From Microbacterium sp. SORGH_AS_1204 (GTDB lineage: Bacteria > Actinomycetota > Actinomycetes > Actinomycetales > Microbacteriaceae), in NCBI RefSeq assembly GCF_030818935.1, contig NZ_JAUTBD010000001.1, positions 3,472,001 through 3,536,000 on the forward strand: 64,000 nt of DNA, given 5' to 3'. This document shows positions 60,357 through 64,000 of the stretch, one piece after another. Below the pieces are notes generated by a model. That model saw nothing but the letters and a program-made list of their open reading frames with translations. It ran no database searches and was not told where the DNA came from. Position numbers and translations under genes: made by a program. Position 1 is the first letter of the stretch. Each line of letters begins with the position of its first letter.

Positions 60357-62110
60357 ACACGCAACCCGCGACCAACCAACGAGTATTCGAGGGCGCACCG
60401 CCACCGTTGCAGTCACCTGCTCCGATCGCCATGGACGACGAGATCGACTCACTCATCGAGGCGAACACGTTCGCCGCAGTCGACGCACCCCCGGGGACAC
60501 GCGCCGTCGTCTATGTGCGCGTTTCCAGCAAAGGTCAGCTGAACACTGACTACGACCCGGAAGGCATCTCCATCCCGGCGCAGCGCGCCGCCTGCACCCG
60601 TAAAGCAGACCAGCTGGGGCTGACCGTGATCGGCGAGTACGTCGAGCCTGGACGCTCGGCGACCGAGATGACCAAGCGGGTCGCGTTCCAGCAGATGCTC
60701 GAGCGGATCCGTCGTGAGCGGGACGTGGACTACGTCATCGTTCACAAACTGTCGCGCTTTGCCCGCAACCGTCTCGACGACGCGATCGTCATGGCCGACC
60801 TCAAGAAGCGTGGCGTTACGTTGATCTCCGCGACCGAGCAGATCGACAACACGCCCGAAGGCCAGCTGATGCACGGCATCCTGGCGACCTTCAATCAATA
60901 CCGGTCGGCGGCCGATGGGGCCGACATCGCCTACAAGATGGGGCAGAAAGCCAAGACAGGCGGCACGCTGGGGCGCGCGCCCATCGGCTACCTCAACACG
61001 CTGGACCGCGTCGACGGACGCGAGATCCGCTCCGTCGCCATCGATCCCGAACGCGCCCCGTTCGTCAAACTCGCATTCGAGCTGTACGCCTCAGGCACCT
61101 ACACCCTCGACGACATCACGACCGAGCTCGCCGACCGTGGGCTGAGGTCACGTCCCACCGCCACGCGCCCCGCCGCACCCATCGTCGTCTCGAAGGTGCA
61201 GCGCCTCCTGCGCGACCGTTACTACCTGGGCGAGATCGAGTACAAGGGTGAGACGTACGACGGACGACACGAACCGCTGATCGACCCCGAACTCTTCGAG
61301 AAAGTGCAGACGCTCCTCGACGCCCGGAACAAGTCCGGCGAACGGCGCATCAAGAACGACCACTACCTGAAGGGCACGATCTGGTGCGGACGCTGCCGAC
61401 TCGAAGACCACGTCATCAAGCGCATGATCCTTATGCGCGCCACCGGGCGAAACGGCGGCGAGTACGCCTACTTCTTCTGCCGCGGGGTCCAGGATCACAC
61501 CTGCGATGCACCCTACTCAAACGTCGAGCGAGTCGAGCGTGCTATCGAGGCGCACTACAAGACCATTCGACTCTCGGGCGAATTCATCGCCGCCGTGAAA
61601 GAGCGTCTGGAAGCGGCGATCGCGGACAAGGCCCGCGCCGAACAATTGCTCCGACAGCAGCTGGAGACCCAGCTCCGTCAACTCGCCGTGAAGGAAGAGA
61701 ACCTCATCGACCTGGCCGCCGACGGTGAGCTGCCGACCGCCCGGATCAAGGTCAAGCTGCATGAGATCGGCCGTACCCGCACCAAGCTGACGGCACAGCT
61801 CGACACGGTCGAACTCGACCTGTCGGGAGGCCTCGCGTACATCAACGCGCATCTCGAACTGCTCGCCGATCCGCAGGAGCTGTACCGCCGAGCCTCAGAC
61901 GAGATGCGCCGGCAACTGAACCAGGCGTTCTTCGGCCGGATCTACGTCGTCAACGACGAAGTCATCGGCGATGAGCTGACGTCGCCATTGGTCGAACTCT
62001 TGGCCGCTGAACGCGGCTGGACGGCCCTACAAGCCGGACAGAGCCTCGAAACGGCCATGGTTGGGGCGAAGGCCGAGGAGGCCCGTAGAAGGCTTATAGG
62101 CCAGAAATAG
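60353..62110 (+). CDS. Large serine recombinase, 3' end interrupted by an IS
   Basis: 585 residues as it stands. The resolvase domain has the catalytic serine in VVYVRVSSKGQ, ARNRLDD and FNQYRS motifs. The recombinase and zinc-ribbon domains follow (LRDRYYLGEIEYKGETYDGR; WCGRCR...FFCRGVQDHTC), then a coiled coil. The last six residues (RLIGQK) and the stop come from the IS left terminal repeat. The natural tail of 48 residues continues at 63339 beyond the IS, so the intact protein would be 627 residues. It catalyses integration and excision of the element; whether the truncated form works is unknown. Confidence 0.9.
   Translation: MNTQPATNQRVFEGAPPPLQSPAPIAMDDEIDSLIEANTFAAVDAPPGTRAVVYVRVSSKGQLNTDYDPEGISIPAQRAACTRKADQLGLTVIGEYVEPGRSATEMTKRVAFQQMLERIRRERDVDYVIVHKLSRFARNRLDDAIVMADLKKRGVTLISATEQIDNTPEGQLMHGILATFNQYRSAADGADIAYKMGQKAKTGGTLGRAPIGYLNTLDRVDGREIRSVAIDPERAPFVKLAFELYASGTYTLDDITTELADRGLRSRPTATRPAAPIVVSKVQRLLRDRYYLGEIEYKGETYDGRHEPLIDPELFEKVQTLLDARNKSGERRIKNDHYLKGTIWCGRCRLEDHVIKRMILMRATGRNGGEYAYFFCRGVQDHTCDAPYSNVERVERAIEAHYKTIRLSGEFIAAVKERLEAAIADKARAEQLLRQQLETQLRQLAVKEENLIDLAADGELPTARIKVKLHEIGRTRTKLTAQLDTVELDLSGGLAYINAHLELLADPQELYRRASDEMRRQLNQAFFGRIYVVNDEVIGDELTSPLVELLAAERGWTALQAGQSLETAMVGAKAEEARRRLIGQK
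62083..62090. repeat. Target-site duplication, left copy
   Basis: CCGTAGAA directly before the IS; the same 8 bases recur at 63331-63338 directly after it. Confidence 0.92.
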
Positions 62111-63330
62111 TGGATGGAACCTCGATCTAGCCGCGTGATTCCGCGGTGAAACGGGGATTGGTATGGTCCGCGACCCTTAGTCGTGGACCTTCCCTCGAAT
62201 CAGGGCTCGTGCGTGGTATGCGGGTCGAAGCTGGTGAAGAACGGCCGGCATCCCTCGGGGACGCAGCGGTGGCGGTGCCGGTCGTGCGGGTCCTCCAGCG
62301 TCCGTCGGCGGCCCGACGTCACCCGCCGCGAACAGTTGCACCGGTTCCTGACCTGGCTGATGGGCAAGGCCTCACAGGCCGAGCTCGCCGGCGCCCGCAG
62401 CGCCCGCTCCTTCCGGCGCGATACCGCCTGGTGCTGGGACCTCGAACCACGCCTGCCTGTTACAGGCGAAGTACACGAGGTGATCCTGGTCGATGGGATC
62501 TGGATCGAAACGTGGTGCCTGCTGATTGCCCTCACCACCACCAACACCGTCGTGGGATGGCAGTGGGCAGCCCGCGAATCCGCTGCTGCGTGGGGCGCGC
62601 TGTTCGAGAGCATCCCGGCGCCGACGGTGGTGGTCACCGACGGGGGTTCCGGAATCCGTTCCGCTCTCGCCCTACACTGGCCCGAAGCGGCCATCCAACG
62701 CTGCATCTTCCACCTCCAACTGAACGTCACCCGCGAACTGACAAGGAACCCGCGCCTACGCGCCGGCAAAGACCTGCGCCAAATCGCCCTCACCCTCAGC
62801 AGCATCCACACCGTCGACGACGCCATCACCTGGCGCCTCACGCTGGAAGCCTGGTGGAAGACCCACGGGCACCTCCTGCGCGAGCGCACCCTCTACGACA
62901 ACGGCCACTTCGGTTACACCCACAAACCGCTCCGCAAAGCCTGGGCGATCTTGCACCGCGTCGCCGAGAACGAACACTATGTTCACTTTCGTCCGCCATG
63001 ACGCCCCGCGCACCACCTCACGCCTCGAAGGACTCAACTCCCAGATCAGGCACCTGCTCCGCCATCACCGCGGCATGCCGATCCCGCATCAACGCCGCGC
63101 CGTCGAATGGTTCCTCCTGCTGCACGAAGTCCCCATCGACCACGCCCACACATACGCCCACGCCCCCGCAACACACACGCTGAAAGCCGACTCCACCGTC
63201 GAACTCCAGGACCCGACCCCAGTCCTCTACGACAAGGGCCTCGACGCCTCAGAAGGCCTCTGGCTCAGAACAGGATGGGCAGGACGAGGATGACACGCCC
63301 GACCCATCCACTATTTCTGGCCTATAAGCC
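62091..63330 (+). mobile_element. IS1249/IS256-like insertion sequence (1,240 bp)
   Basis: Bounded by perfect 27 bp inverted repeats (62091-62117 and 63304-63330; outer bases GGCTTATAGGCCAGAAATAG) and flanked by the 8 bp duplication CCGTAGAA. One transposase in two frames fills it. Eight-base duplications are typical of the IS256 family. It lies inside the 3' end of the serine recombinase gene in the same direction and supplies that gene's new stop codon in its left repeat. Confidence 0.92.
62183..63293 (+). CDS. IS1249-type transposase in two overlapping frames (frameshifted)
   Basis: Frame 1 covers 62183-63001 (272 residues): zinc ribbon CVVCGSKLVKNG...WRCRSCG, then a DDE core with LVDGIWIE (first Asp), VVVTDGGSGIRSAL (second Asp) and CIFHLQLNVTREL. 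The rest, VRHDAPRTTSRLEGLNSQIR to the end, is in the +1 frame (62979-63293) and contains the conserved glutamate region. The two frames join at TTT-C in CACTTTCGT (about 62987). This may be an inactivating one-base change or a +1 programmed shift. GTG start; it is uncertain. Confidence 0.85.
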
Positions 63331-63338
63331 CCGTAGAA
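63331..63338. repeat. Target-site duplication, right copy
   Basis: CCGTAGAA immediately after the right terminal repeat of the IS; matches 62083-62090. Confidence 0.92.
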
Positions 63339-63484
63339 GCCCGGAAACAGCCGAAAAGGCCACCCCGAAGGGTGACCTTTTCGTTGGAACCGTAGGAGAC
63401 CTGCTCACTGCCCTGCAAAGCCAGGGTGATTGCAGTAAGCCTCCTATGGTGCGCGAGGGGGGACTTGAACCCCCACGCCCGTGA
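63339..63484 (+). pseudogene. Displaced 3' end of the serine recombinase gene
   Basis: When the IS and one duplication are removed the recombinase frame runs AGA-A/GC-CCG and continues SPETAEKATPKGDLFVGTVG to EGGLEPPRP, then stops at 63482-63484 inside the tRNA gene. GGLEPPRP is the known read-out of the antisense 3' part of a tRNA-Leu and marks a gene formed by integration at a tRNA. Confidence 0.85.
63354..63381 (+). terminator. Hairpin with T-run at the end of the recombinase gene
   Basis: AAAAGGCCACCC (63354-63365) pairs with GGGTGACCTTTT (63370-63381) with one mismatch. The hairpin is inside the original recombinase tail, about 100 bases before its stop, so it would act before translation ended unless coupled to it. 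Confidence 0.6.
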
Positions 63485-63533
63485 AGGCACTGGCACCTGA
63501 AGCCAGCGCGTCTACCTATTCCGCCACTCGCGC
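63447..63533 (-). tRNA. tRNA-Leu (anticodon CAG)
   Basis: 87 nt including encoded CCA. Acceptor GCGCGAG/CTCGCGC; anticodon arm CTGGC-TTCAGGT-GCCAG gives anticodon CAG; a variable arm is present; T-arm GGGGGTTCAAGTCCCCC. It is complete. The neighbourhood (tRNA-Leu beside fhaA) matches that in other actinobacteria, so this marks the return to chromosome and the probable attachment site of the island. Confidence 0.96.
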
Positions 63534-63686
63534 ATGCGCGGCATCGGGATGCCACGCGACCAACTTTTCGAGAATATCACGGCTGCGGGCGCCTGACGAA
63601 ACGTGGCTGTCGGAGACGGCATCCATCACCTGCCCAGCCGTGCTGACTACGATGTGCCTACTGGTCTGCCTGCCCGAAGGAGTCTC

Positions 63687-64000
63687 GTGGGACTACTCGA
63701 CAGTTTCGAGAAAGGTCTCGAACGCGCCGTCAACGGTGCGTTCGCGAAGACCTTCCGCAGCGGCATCCAGCCGGTGGAGATCGCGTCCGCGCTGCGGAGC
63801 GAGCTCGACAAGAAGGCCGTGGTGGTCACGCGTGAGCGCATCCTCGCCCCGAACACGTTCGCGGTGCGGCTGTCACCCGCCGACGACGAGAAGATGAGTG
63901 CGCTCGGTTCGACCCTCGTCTCCGAGCTCGACGCCCTCGTCAAGAAGCACGCTCGCACCCAGGGCTACTCCTTCGCCGGTCCCGTCGCGATCTCGATCGA
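63687..64000 (+). CDS. fhaA: FhaA-like FHA-domain protein, 5' part (partial)
   Basis: 104 residues visible: GLLDSFEKGLERAVNGAFAK, SGIQPVEIASALRSELDKKA and LAPNTFAVRLSPADDEKMSA, the DUF3662 N-terminal domain of FhaA. The FHA domain lies beyond the window. FhaA is phosphorylated by PknA/PknB-type kinases and acts in peptidoglycan synthesis and division. GTG start with GAAGGAG six bases upstream; TACGAT (63648-63653) is a possible -10. Confidence 0.93.
   Translation, partial: MGLLDSFEKGLERAVNGAFAKTFRSGIQPVEIASALRSELDKKAVVVTRERILAPNTFAVRLSPADDEKMSALGSTLVSELDALVKKHARTQGYSFAGPVAISI

Noticed and set aside
62146-63183. A 345-codon frame inside the IS
   Set aside because: Overlaps the transposase in another frame and is Arg/Pro/His-rich; the zinc ribbon and DDE motifs are in the annotated frame.
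32411-63446. CRISPR array or rRNA genes
   Set aside because: No regularly spaced direct repeats and no rRNA-like sequence were seen anywhere in the window.

Overview
The window looks like a chromosomal segment of a high-GC actinobacterium of the Microbacteriaceae, most likely Microbacterium or a close relative. The evidence is very high GC, NucS instead of MutS/MutL, Lsr2, a fused MrpAB antiporter operon, an fhaA gene beside a tRNA-Leu, GTG and leaderless starts, and frequent GCATCC/GGATGC hexamers. This assignment is inferred from gene content only.

Positions 1 to about 32,400 read as ordinary chromosome. In order they hold: the end of argG; a TetR / degenerate ABC ATPase / YhgE-Pip export cassette; a GT4 glycosyltransferase; a DUF3500 lipoprotein; a sensor kinase and response regulator divergent from a MacB-like permease and ATPase; a block of four tandem 109-116 bp repeats; an SRPBCC protein; the six-gene mrpACDEFG Na+/H+ antiporter operon; a LacI regulator divergent from an MFS transporter, with paired operators between them; a WXG-like / alpha-beta hydrolase / lipoprotein trio; nucS; a HAD phosphatase; a coiled-coil membrane protein; a cold-shock protein; GntR and GNAT proteins; a CHAD protein; a GlsB/YeaQ protein; and lsr2, followed by two strong hairpin terminators.

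Positions about 32,411 to 63,446 form a ~31 kb accessory island ending at a tRNA-Leu(CAG). Its left half is defence-like: a DUF3800 protein; a PGN_0703-type nuclease facing an operon of DNA methyltransferase, a small protein, a McrB-like AAA ATPase and a DUF2357/PD-(D/E)XK nuclease (a LlaJI-like restriction-modification arrangement); an HNH nuclease beside a controller-like XRE protein; and a protein with ADP-ribosyltransferase-like motifs. The middle has low-GC orphan genes, then a five-gene envelope operon (OmpA-domain lipoprotein, second lipoprotein, two four-helix membrane proteins, a very basic protein). That operon diverges from a TetR gene across an operator-like inverted repeat. Next comes a two-gene operon of a ThiF/E1-like adenylyltransferase and a FeeM/LuxI-like N-acyltransferase, a candidate small-molecule system. 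The right half (about 53,940-62,110) is a mobile-element module: small ICE-type proteins, MT-A70 methyltransferase, a HerA/VirB4-like ATPase, a replication-relaxation protein and a large serine recombinase.

The recombinase is cut near its 3' end by a 1,240 bp IS1249/IS256-like insertion sequence with perfect 27 bp inverted repeats and an 8 bp target duplication. Removing the IS in silico restores a reading frame that runs on into the tRNA-Leu gene and ends GGLEPPRP. This suggests the element integrated at this tRNA. To the right, chromosome resumes with fhaA (partial).
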